Source: a virus
Strand: one strand, 5' to 3'
IMG/VR virus record: IMGVR_UViG_3300014720_000030
Location: 1-64,000 of that record
Length of the DNA stretch: 64,000 bases
Below, one piece after another: positions 1 to 6,994 of the stretch. Position 1 is the first letter of the stretch; each line of letters begins with the position of its first letter. The notes under the pieces were generated by a model, which made no database searches, was not told the origin of the DNA, and worked only from the letters and a program-made list of their open reading frames with translations. The position numbers and the translations under genes are program-made.

Positions 1-121
1 AGCTTCCGTTTATTTGTGGAATCACCGAGTTAAATAACCTGGCCATTGCTTGATTCAAATTTTCATCACGATCCGTAGTGGCTGAAGCCTGTTCAACTAA
101 AATATTTTTTAATTTTATCAT
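1..121 (-). CDS. N-terminal fragment of an unidentified protein (runs off left edge)
   Basis: Only the first 40 codons are inside the window. The start is ATG at 121, preceded by a GGACA Shine-Dalgarno sequence and a late-promoter element. The N-terminus reads MIKLKNILVE followed by QASATTDRDEN. The first ten residues are basic and hydrophobic and end in Leu-Val-Glu, which fits the [LI]-x-E cleavage consensus of T4-type prohead proteases and the 10-residue capsid-targeting peptides of T4 internal proteins. I infer that this may be a virion-packaged protein. The function cannot be called from the fragment. Confidence 0.7.
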   Translation of the reverse strand, partial: MIKLKNILVEQASATTDRDENLNQAMARLFNSVIPQINGS

Positions 122-138
122 TTTATTGTCCTATATAA

Positions 139-147
139 TATAAATAT
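139..147 (-). promoter_or_regulatory. Late-promoter-like element (exact)
   Basis: Coding strand reads GATATTTATATT, 17 nt before the ATG at 121, followed by AGGACA. It overlaps the stop codon of the upstream gene by one base. Confidence 0.6.
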
Positions 148-533
148 CAATTCCATGTAATTTTCTTGAAAAAGATCAAATCAATTACCCGGTATCCTGC
201 ATCATCTGTTAGAATAAAAGAATTTTGATATTTGGTCCAATCCAATCGATATGTTTTGTCTAATACGCCGTTATTAACAACTCGAATAACTTCATTAAGT
301 GCATTGACCGTATATAAAGTATTGGTTTCTTTTTTGCGGTGAATGCTAATTGTATTCTGTCCCCGTTGTGTTCCAGCATCTGCATTGTATGTGCAATACA
401 AATTGTCTGCGGCTTCTGCGTTAGCAAATACAAAGATTCTGTGTTCTGGTATGGTATAGCTTTGTTGTATGTAATCTGATACTATGTTTAAATCTGACTT
501 ATGTGCAAATGTGCAAAGTAATTGTGTTTTCAT
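147..533 (-). CDS. Conserved-looking phage protein, function unknown (128 aa)
   Basis: A 128-residue soluble protein with no signal peptide or membrane segment. The middle carries a charged stretch RKKETNTLYTVNALNEVI (about residues 66-83) and the end is hydrophobic and basic. This pattern (an 'LLCTF' N-terminus, a 'CTYN' segment and a 'KETNTLYTxNALNE' segment) reminds me of a hypothetical protein seen in many marine T4-like phages, but I know of no assigned role. It overlaps the upstream 360-aa gene by 4 nt (ATGA), so the two are probably translationally coupled. The TGA stop abuts the promoter of the next gene. Confidence 0.8.
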   Translation of the reverse strand: MKTQLLCTFAHKSDLNIVSDYIQQSYTIPEHRIFVFANAEAADNLYCTYNADAGTQRGQNTISIHRKKETNTLYTVNALNEVIRVVNNGVLDKTYRLDWTKYQNSFILTDDAGYRVIDLIFFKKITWN

Positions 534-1612
534 TCTTCATCAATCCTGCGGTTTTTTGTTACTTTAGTGTTTAATTGGCTACCTAATACAAATAATTTAT
601 TTTGGTGAAAATTTGCGATTGCTGGCGATAATCGATCATTTCGGCACATCAAGAGTGGTAATAATTCTGCAGATGATTCCAAAAATAAAGTTTTGTTAGA
701 TTTGATAATCATACCCCACCAACCTACAGATTCAATTTTATGTGTAACCATTTTATCTACAATATTACAAAATGCATGAATCATAGTATCTAAATTATCA
801 TCCAAATGATAGAATGATTGTAATTTTTTGCTTATGTTTTGTAACATTGGAATATCTGAGTCGTCGCCTAATTTAATAATACGACGAATATCTGTTTCGG
901 TTTTTTCTGTATCTAAAAAAACCAAAACCGAATTAATTTGTTCTCGACCTTTTGATTTGCTAATATCTTGACCAGTTAATAGTTTTGCCATTTCTAAAAA
1001 ACTATTCAACAATTGTACGCCTTCGGTTGGTAATGAACCAAAATCAAATGTAGTTTTTTCATAGTTTTTAAGAGATACTGTATCGGTACCTACTTCGATG
1101 TCAGCTTCAATACCAGTATTGCCAGCAACTGCACCTTTTACCTGGCCACCGTATGCAATTGCAAACCAAAGTTCTGAAAAATCTCCGTTTGGAATTTTAA
1201 TTGTGCTTTCAATAATGTTATATAATTCGCCATATATGCCACGAATAGGAACCGCGCCGGTGGCTAAACGCATTTGGGGTGGACTTGTAATGAGTTGTAT
1301 GAGCTGAGCTGACTCTGGATGATTCATAATCTCATTATACATTCCTTTTAAACCAATGAATTGTTGTTTGTCTACTGCAAAATTTTGTATGATATATTGT
1401 TCAAAAGAAGCTGCATCAGTAATCTGTGTTTGTTCTGTAATTACGTCTTCATGTAATCCTTGAGCTCGATTAACAACACGTTGCGCTTCAAGTGGTGAAA
1501 GGTCTGTCATTTCTAAAATGATATCATACAACATCTTGTAATCTCGAGATTGCGTTGGATATCCTTTTGGTAATCTATAACTCCATTCTGTTAATATTGA
1601 ATCTATAGTCAT
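530..1612 (-). CDS. Hypothetical protein, possible PD-(D/E)XK-type nuclease (360 aa)
   Basis: No confident family match. Around residues 168-182 there is an acidic pair followed by a short spacer and Ser-Leu-Lys (GIEADIEV ... VSLKNYEK). This resembles the D/E ... (D/E)-x-K active-site layout of restriction-endonuclease-fold enzymes. The N-terminus carries 'ILTE' near residue 8, and the C-terminus is basic. The start at 1612 is chosen because an exact late-promoter element lies 23 nt upstream, but there is no Shine-Dalgarno sequence. It lies directly downstream of the GIY-YIG endonuclease gene. The nuclease reading is a weak inference from one motif; a structural or DNA-binding role is equally open. 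Confidence 0.75.
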   Translation of the reverse strand: MTIDSILTEWSYRLPKGYPTQSRDYKMLYDIILEMTDLSPLEAQRVVNRAQGLHEDVITEQTQITDAASFEQYIIQNFAVDKQQFIGLKGMYNEIMNHPESAQLIQLITSPPQMRLATGAVPIRGIYGELYNIIESTIKIPNGDFSELWFAIAYGGQVKGAVAGNTGIEADIEVGTDTVSLKNYEKTTFDFGSLPTEGVQLLNSFLEMAKLLTGQDISKSKGREQINSVLVFLDTEKTETDIRRIIKLGDDSDIPMLQNISKKLQSFYHLDDNLDTMIHAFCNIVDKMVTHKIESVGWWGMIIKSNKTLFLESSAELLPLLMCRNDRLSPAIANFHQNKLFVLGSQLNTKVTKNRRIDEE

Positions 1613-1635
1613 AATGAGATAGTTTTCATTTTTAT

Positions 1636-1644
1636 TATAAATAT
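1636..1644 (-). promoter_or_regulatory. Late-promoter-like element (exact)
   Basis: Coding strand ATTATATTTATAAT lies in the 40-bp gap between the endonuclease stop and the 360-aa gene, 23 nt before its ATG. Confidence 0.55.
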
Positions 1645-1652
1645 AATGTACT

Positions 1653-2297
1653 TTATTTACTTATTTTTTTACAATTATCAAAATGCCATCTATACATATT
1701 TGCTGTATTTTTGCTAGATTTTTTACAATGTGGACATATAACATGTTTTTTAAATAGCCAAGCATTTGACATATTTAATTTTTCTAGTTCTGATTTAGGT
1801 CTTTTATTTTTATTTCGTATTTTTTCTATAGATTCTGCAGAATGAGTCCATGTACCTTTTCGATTTCTTAAAACTTCCTTATGTTGTTCAGATATAATTT
1901 TTCCAGAATGTATAATTTTATTACGTAATGCTACATCTGGTCTAGGCCCTTTTGGTTTTCCTTTTTGCGTTAAACTGCGTTTAATATTAGATTCTATAGA
2001 ATTTTTTCCAGATTTAGATTCTGATGTAGTTAATCTACAATTTAATCCATTTGGTCCTAAAACATTATATAAATCTTGATAATATCGTTCTCGATTATTT
2101 AATTGATTAATATCACATTCTTCTAAAATAATAAATTGATGCTGATCTATACCATATTTATCAATTGATTTTTTTAATCTTGTTTGAAATTTAAAATTAT
2201 TATTTCGTTTATATGAAGTCCATCGTTTTTCAATATTAATTGACTGTCCTATATAAATTTTATTAGATGGCGATATGATTTTATAAATTCCGATCAT
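1653..2297 (-). CDS. GIY-YIG homing endonuclease with NUMOD-like repeats and zinc finger
   Basis: Free-standing GIY-YIG nuclease of 214 aa, similar in plan to T4 Seg/I-TevI enzymes. The GIY (residues 3-5) and YIG (15-17) motifs bracket the active site. A conserved Arg follows near residue 26, and the catalytic Glu is probably in the NNRERYY segment (about 67-73). The middle has repeated Lys/Gly-rich segments of NUMOD3 type (KSGK, KGKPKGP, HSGK), used for minor-groove DNA contacts. The C-terminus has a CPHC ... H..NC zinc-finger pattern. Its ATG overlaps the polymerase stop codon (ATGA). Poly-A/T-rich codon use and its position immediately 3' of a DNA polymerase gene fit a mobile gene that invades conserved replication genes. 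Confidence 0.92.
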   Translation of the reverse strand: MIGIYKIISPSNKIYIGQSINIEKRWTSYKRNNNFKFQTRLKKSIDKYGIDQHQFIILEECDINQLNNRERYYQDLYNVLGPNGLNCRLTTSESKSGKNSIESNIKRSLTQKGKPKGPRPDVALRNKIIHSGKIISEQHKEVLRNRKGTWTHSAESIEKIRNKNKRPKSELEKLNMSNAWLFKKHVICPHCKKSSKNTANMYRWHFDNCKKISK

Positions 2298-3181
2298 TTT
2301 TTTATCTCTTGAATATTATGGTATGTAATACCATATTTCATTTTTATAGGAAATCCACCTTTTTCTAATAAATATTGCAATTTTGGTATAATTTGTATTT
2401 CTGATAATTCCAAATCTATCAAAATACTGTCATATGTATATAACACTATGCAACTTTCTGTATCTTGTAACAACGCTTGTATTTGTTGCAATTTGCGTAC
2501 GGATACTTCGGTTTCAATGGCCTGTAAATAGTAGTTAAACAATTTAAATGCTGTCATGTTTTGCACTGCATCTTTGCATATACTACGTTTTGTTATGGGC
2601 GTATAAATGCATCCGTTGCGTTTCCATTTATCCCATAATGCATACACAAAATCATTTACTTTGCGAAAAAATGGTATTGATAAAAATTCAGAATCAATGC
2701 CACCATATAACAAACGAAACGTTATGGCTTTGCTTTCTGCCCGTTGTTCTTCTGTTAATGTATCCGTATCGAAATAAAATCTACCTAAATAATCATGTAT
2801 AGAAGATGCGGGCAATTCATATCCAATAGCCGTTGCAATCAATCTAACATGATATGAATCAAAGTCCATTTCAACCAAAGCACCTCGTTCAAATCGACTA
2901 CAAAATGCTGCTCGAGTACCATCTTCTTTGTTCATTGCAGCAAAATTGAATCCACCAAATGCATTACTAGGTCGACCCGTTACGGTATGATAATTATATT
3001 GCGAATATACTCGTTGATTGTGAATCAATTCTGGCATACGAAAATCGTCGGTAACTGCTAACCCTGCAGATTCAATACGTGCAAATACTTGCGGATAGGT
3101 TGCGTTAAACTGCAAATATGATTCCGTTAATTCTGCATTAACACACATTGGCCAAGCATAATGACGAATCTTTTGACACAT
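2294..3181 (-). CDS. Family A DNA polymerase, polymerase-domain part (downstream of an in-frame amber)
   Basis: This 295-aa ORF carries the complete palm/fingers core of a Pol I-type polymerase. The TGRPSN segment (68-73) matches the conserved TGR motif. Motif A is VEMDFDSYHVR with catalytic Asp106. Motif B is K151-x3-F155-x3-Y159-G160. Motif C reads YTYDSILIDL, with Tyr-Asp-Ser in place of the usual His-Asp-Glu. The C-terminus ends normally for the family. The upstream 139-aa exonuclease-like ORF is in the same reading frame. Only one TAG codon and four sense codons (Q-H-L-A) separate them, so a 439-residue polymerase would result if the amber were read through. No Shine-Dalgarno sequence precedes this ATG. 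It is either a split gene, a readthrough product or a recent nonsense mutation. Confidence 0.88.
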   Translation of the reverse strand: MCQKIRHYAWPMCVNAELTESYLQFNATYPQVFARIESAGLAVTDDFRMPELIHNQRVYSQYNYHTVTGRPSNAFGGFNFAAMNKEDGTRAAFCSRFERGALVEMDFDSYHVRLIATAIGYELPASSIHDYLGRFYFDTDTLTEEQRAESKAITFRLLYGGIDSEFLSIPFFRKVNDFVYALWDKWKRNGCIYTPITKRSICKDAVQNMTAFKLFNYYLQAIETEVSVRKLQQIQALLQDTESCIVLYTYDSILIDLELSEIQIIPKLQYLLEKGGFPIKMKYGITYHNIQEIKK

Positions 3182-3193
3182 TGCTAAATGTTG

Positions 3194-3613
3194 CTACAAT
3201 GGAATGATACTATTAACTGCTGGCAAATTTGTGTGTCGTCGCCAATAAAAACGATGTGCTGCCGTTGGATAATGCGATTCATCGTATGCTTCTGAATATG
3301 TATACCACCACAATGTCTTAACATCCCATACAGACCCATTTCCTCCCGTTTGTAACCATTGCTTCTTGTCATGAACAAAGATATTCTCTAATGCCAAAAA
3401 CTCCGGGACAAGTTCGTTAAAGCCCCTTAGTTGTTCGGAATGACGTAATGGAATTATTCGTTCTATGTCATCTTCAGTATAAACATATACAGCACATAAT
3501 GCGTTTACTGCAACATGTTTTGTGGGACTACAAAATACAGGAACTAGCAAAGTTTTGCGACCTTGAACGAACTTCAATGCGGCGCGTGCATCTTCTATAG
3601 TATCCACAATCAT
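3194..3613 (-). CDS. Family A DNA polymerase, N-terminal exonuclease-like part (ends at amber)
   Basis: This 139-aa ORF looks like a shortened 3'-5' exonuclease (DEDD) domain of a Pol I-type enzyme. 'IPLRHSEQL' resembles the Exo I-II spacer, 'FVHDKKQWL' resembles the N-x3-D-type Exo II helix, and 'WDVKTLWWYTY' resembles the region of the next conserved Asp. I cannot confirm a full DEDD set, so exonuclease activity is uncertain. It stops at TAG (3194-3196) and resumes in the same frame 15 nt later as the polymerase domain. It lies 23 bp after a baseplate gene stop, with no promoter element or Shine-Dalgarno sequence. A replication gene in the middle of a baseplate operon is unusual. Confidence 0.72.
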   Translation of the reverse strand: MIVDTIEDARAALKFVQGRKTLLVPVFCSPTKHVAVNALCAVYVYTEDDIERIIPLRHSEQLRGFNELVPEFLALENIFVHDKKQWLQTGGNGSVWDVKTLWWYTYSEAYDESHYPTAAHRFYWRRHTNLPAVNSIIPL

Positions 3614-3636
3614 ATATGAATAATAAGAAAAAAATC

Positions 3637-4269
3637 TTAAGAATCCAAGCCGTTGATGTCTACTGGAACTAAATAATCAGTATCTGAATAAAACTCAATT
3701 AAATTATTTAATTTTGTTGCAAGTTCTGGAATTTGTTGATTTGCTACTGATAATTGCTTTTGATTTTTTGAATATACTCCTACAATTTTTATTTGTTTTT
3801 CGTACGTGTCTTCAATTGGACCAGAAATAAACCATAACATTTCAACACCATTGTATAAATTTCTATCAATGTCATTTGATTTCCATAAATTAAATTGTTT
3901 AGAATCAACTTCTAAAATAAGATTTTCGTTGTATTTTTTTAAAAAATATCTACGAAAGAATCCTAATTTATAATCATTTGTTGTAGGCGATATAACCGTA
4001 ATTTCCGGAGTTTGATATGTAACTTGAACATTGGGTTTTAATGTTCTATATATAATGTTTGTACTGTTGGCATCTTCTGATGAAATATATGGTATTAATC
4101 TAATAGAAAGTTTGGGATCATATGATGATTCAGAATATACTTCTCCAGTTGTATATGTATGATATTGTCCAATATATTCAATTGACTGCTCTGTCATCCA
4201 TTCAGAACCAGTTGTAAACAAATTGATTGATATTTCATCAGCTGGATAATATGTTTTAAATCTACTCAT
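3637..4269 (-). CDS. Putative baseplate-associated structural protein (210 aa)
   Basis: I do not recognise a named family. The protein is soluble, rich in Tyr, Ser and Ile, with alternating hydrophobic/polar segments that suggest beta structure, and has no signal peptide. It directly follows the hub gene (2 nt gap; no strong Shine-Dalgarno sequence), so it is probably translated with it. Position at the end of the tube-tape-cap-hub series suggests a hub- or wedge-associated virion protein. This is inferred from context only. Confidence 0.8.
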   Translation of the reverse strand: MSRFKTYYPADEISINLFTTGSEWMTEQSIEYIGQYHTYTTGEVYSESSYDPKLSIRLIPYISSEDANSTNIIYRTLKPNVQVTYQTPEITVISPTTNDYKLGFFRRYFLKKYNENLILEVDSKQFNLWKSNDIDRNLYNGVEMLWFISGPIEDTYEKQIKIVGVYSKNQKQLSVANQQIPELATKLNNLIEFYSDTDYLVPVDINGLDS

Positions 4270-4271
4270 AA

Positions 4272-6695
4272 TTATGGAATACTAGGTCTCATTATACATT
4301 TAACGTTAGTGGTCCATTGACCATCTGAAGATACCGTATGAGATACTCCTATAATGCTAAATACCGTATTTATGCGATATTTTTTTGGTAATGCCTCAAA
4401 TGTTAAAACATCGCCATATCGAAAACCGTTAATTCCATCAATCGTAAATTCTACAGTAAATGGAAAAATTGGTGCTGTTATTTGTTGCGATTTTGATATT
4501 GATGGGGTTGGTATTTTAATATAATCAGCCAAAGCTTTGTACAATTTTGTTATGTTTTCTTTTTGATTTGGCCATGACCCATTATCAAGTTTTACATTAA
4601 TTAAATTAGCTATAATTTCATAATGTCGAGTTTGATATAATTTAATTCCTGCATTTACAGCTGCAGCATCATTTGAATTATACATATAATTAATATATGG
4701 TGCAATCTGATTGGTACTAATTTTGTCGCCTGAATTTAAAACATATGATAAGTTTTTTACATTATCTGGTAGTTGAGCTTGAAATCTAAAATTTCGAACT
4801 ACAGATCCAAATTTATGATTTGAAAACATTGGTATCGAATATGGTTCTACTTTTGTTGGTGCTTTTGAATTTGAATTTTTATCAATTATTTGTTGTGATT
4901 TTAAGTAATTTGTATCGATAAAAATTAATATTGTAGGATCTGCTTTTGTAGATACAAGTTTTAAATTAATTGCATCGCCTGTTGCATAAGATATATAACT
5001 AGAAATAGATGATAAAAATTTAGATACTGTATATGTTTTTCTATTTGAATTGCTTAATGTAGATGTAATTGTTTGTATTTCTTTTAAATTAATAAAAATT
5101 CTAGATGTAAATATAACTTTATCGTCAGTTGATGTACTAGCATCATTTAAAGTACCATGAACTCCTGGCCATTCTGCATTTTTTGCACCTGTATTTTTTG
5201 TGGCTTGGACGATATCTTGAAAATATCCTAAGTTGCCGTGCCAATTCATATCATTTTTTTGAGTTGGATTGGATGGTAATAATATAACTTCATTAGGTAC
5301 GCATGAAGTAAGCTCTGGATAATAATTACTAAAACATTGAGTATCATTATGTACAATAGCCTTAAAAGTTTGATTAGTTCCCGTAGAATATTTGTCTATG
5401 GCAGTTTGATTTATAAACTCTAGCAATGCACCCAATGTAATATATCGTTCATATGATGCTGGCTGCGATTTTAATTGTATCCGATCAGGAGGAGTATATG
5501 GTGCTTTTAGGTTTGGTATTGTTAAATATTGTTCATATGTATTGTATAACGGGCCTGCTAAAATAAATTGATCTGTTGCTGCTGCGTTTGGGTTATTTGT
5601 TGTTGTAAATTTTGTTAAAATTTTTACTTCTTCTGGTTTAGCTTGGATGTTATTTTGTTTTATATATTGAGTTATTAATTCATCAACTCTATCATATAAT
5701 GTTTTGTAAAATTCATCACTACCGGTTGTTACCGTAGTGATAGTTTTACCCGTTGCCGGATCCTTTACGGAAGTTGTTGTTGCATTTTGTCCAAAATTTG
5801 GATCAACCGGAGTTGTATTTTTTGTTTCGTTGGTTTTACTGCCAGCACCTGGTAAATACATTGATATATCAGCATATACATTGCTAGTACCAGTTACAGA
5901 TAAATTTGCTTCAACTGAAACATCTTCTCCATATGAAAAATCAAATGATGTAATTAAACCTTCAAATGTAAATACATTCATTCTCCGGATATTTTGTTTT
6001 AAATTTTGTAATTTTTGACCAATATCTGGATATAATTCTTTTAATTTTTCTTCATTTGGCAAAACGTCTTCAGACAATAATAATTCTCGACCTTGTGCAT
6101 CTTTTGAAACAATTGATGAATTTGGATATGCAATTTCAATTTGAATAAATCTTCCTGGACGAAACCATGTATTTTCTACTGCATCTAAATCTTGAGATGG
6201 GTTTGGCACTGAAAATTGTACTGTAGCTTTATTTAACAATCCCATAGAATGATCGCCAATTTGAACATCTACGTTGGTTATATAAGGACCAATTCTTCTA
6301 GATCGATCTGTTGTTGTAATTGTTTTATCATATGCTTCTCCTATTTGCGGATTTAAATTAGCTTGTCGCGCTGCTGCTAAATCGTTTTCAGTTCCTGGAT
6401 TTCCGTAGAAATCTACTCTAGATGAGGTTATAATTCTATTGGATAAAAATCCTTGATCGCCGCTGGGTAAATATTGTGAAGATCTAGGTATGTTTCCTCC
6501 AAGTACTCCGAATTGAGTTGAAGATATTGGTTTTGATGCAGATCCGGTACCTTCGTATGCAGTAATTTTTACATTAGCAATTTTGCCTAACATAAAATTT
6601 AATGCATTATTAGTTCTGTCAGCAAATCCAGATCGCCCGCGAGCGTTTAATTCGGTTTGTAAATTTATATCAACATTGTCATAAAATATATTCAT
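4272..6695 (-). CDS. Baseplate hub protein, gp27/gpD-like
   Basis: An 807-aa protein with the plan of contractile-tail hub proteins (T4 gp27, P2 gpD). The N-terminal half has beta-rich segments (for example a YITNVDVQIG strand near 140 and FRPGRFIQIEIAY near 180, typical of the tube-like hub barrels). A Thr/Lys-rich linker lies around 280-310. The C-terminus has the 'GFRYGDVLTFEALPKKYR ... FSIIGVSHTVSSDGQWTT' pattern common to hub proteins that bind the spike. It is about twice the length of T4 gp27 (391 aa), so it contains insertions. It overlaps the LysM-like gene by 4 nt. It would sit at the centre of the baseplate, between the tube and the spike encoded near 60 kb. Confidence 0.82.
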   Translation of the reverse strand: MNIFYDNVDINLQTELNARGRSGFADRTNNALNFMLGKIANVKITAYEGTGSASKPISSTQFGVLGGNIPRSSQYLPSGDQGFLSNRIITSSRVDFYGNPGTENDLAAARQANLNPQIGEAYDKTITTTDRSRRIGPYITNVDVQIGDHSMGLLNKATVQFSVPNPSQDLDAVENTWFRPGRFIQIEIAYPNSSIVSKDAQGRELLLSEDVLPNEEKLKELYPDIGQKLQNLKQNIRRMNVFTFEGLITSFDFSYGEDVSVEANLSVTGTSNVYADISMYLPGAGSKTNETKNTTPVDPNFGQNATTTSVKDPATGKTITTVTTGSDEFYKTLYDRVDELITQYIKQNNIQAKPEEVKILTKFTTTNNPNAAATDQFILAGPLYNTYEQYLTIPNLKAPYTPPDRIQLKSQPASYERYITLGALLEFINQTAIDKYSTGTNQTFKAIVHNDTQCFSNYYPELTSCVPNEVILLPSNPTQKNDMNWHGNLGYFQDIVQATKNTGAKNAEWPGVHGTLNDASTSTDDKVIFTSRIFINLKEIQTITSTLSNSNRKTYTVSKFLSSISSYISYATGDAINLKLVSTKADPTILIFIDTNYLKSQQIIDKNSNSKAPTKVEPYSIPMFSNHKFGSVVRNFRFQAQLPDNVKNLSYVLNSGDKISTNQIAPYINYMYNSNDAAAVNAGIKLYQTRHYEIIANLINVKLDNGSWPNQKENITKLYKALADYIKIPTPSISKSQQITAPIFPFTVEFTIDGINGFRYGDVLTFEALPKKYRINTVFSIIGVSHTVSSDGQWTTNVKCIMRPSIP

Positions 6696-6991
6696 CTGGT
6701 AACATTTATAGAATTAATTAATTGTTGTATATCGCTTTGAGATGGAATTCTTAAAATAACACCAGTACCTACCATCCAAGATCCTTTGCCAATATTGTTT
6801 GCAGCTGCTATAATATACCATAACGTAGAATCGTTATAATATGATAATGCAATTCTATCTAAACGATCGGGAGATGTTATTTGTATGTATACATCGTTTT
6901 TTGATATTGGTATTTTTGGTAGTATGGTTGTTGACAAATAACGTTTTGCATTATCATCAATTAATATTCGAGATGTTGTATATCTACTCAT
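6692..6991 (-). CDS. LysM-like baseplate protein (gp53/gpX-like)
   Basis: A 99-aa protein whose C-terminal two thirds has a LysM-type pattern: 'DRLDRIALSYYNDSTLWYIIAAAN' followed by '...TGVILRIP'. Here a polar turn, a Tyr-rich helix and a final beta strand give the classic fold. Small LysM proteins of this kind are found in contractile-tail baseplates (P2 gpX; the C-terminal part of T4 gp53), where they clamp the hub or wedge. Its gene lies between the tube-cap-like gene and the hub gene, the usual gpX position. A TTGGAG Shine-Dalgarno sequence lies 9 nt before the ATG. Confidence 0.8.
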   Translation of the reverse strand: MSRYTTSRILIDDNAKRYLSTTILPKIPISKNDVYIQITSPDRLDRIALSYYNDSTLWYIIAAANNIGKGSWMVGTGVILRIPSQSDIQQLINSINVTR

Positions 6992-6994
6992 GGT

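Noticed and set aside
3179-3200. TMV-type readthrough context after the polymerase TAG (UAG CAA)
   Set aside because: Only the first codon matches; the required following codon pattern is absent, so context alone does not argue for readthrough.
3184-3378. 64-aa minus-strand ORF overlapping the polymerase N-terminal part
   Set aside because: It lies entirely in another frame of the exonuclease-like ORF, has no ribosome-binding site and no recognisable sequence.
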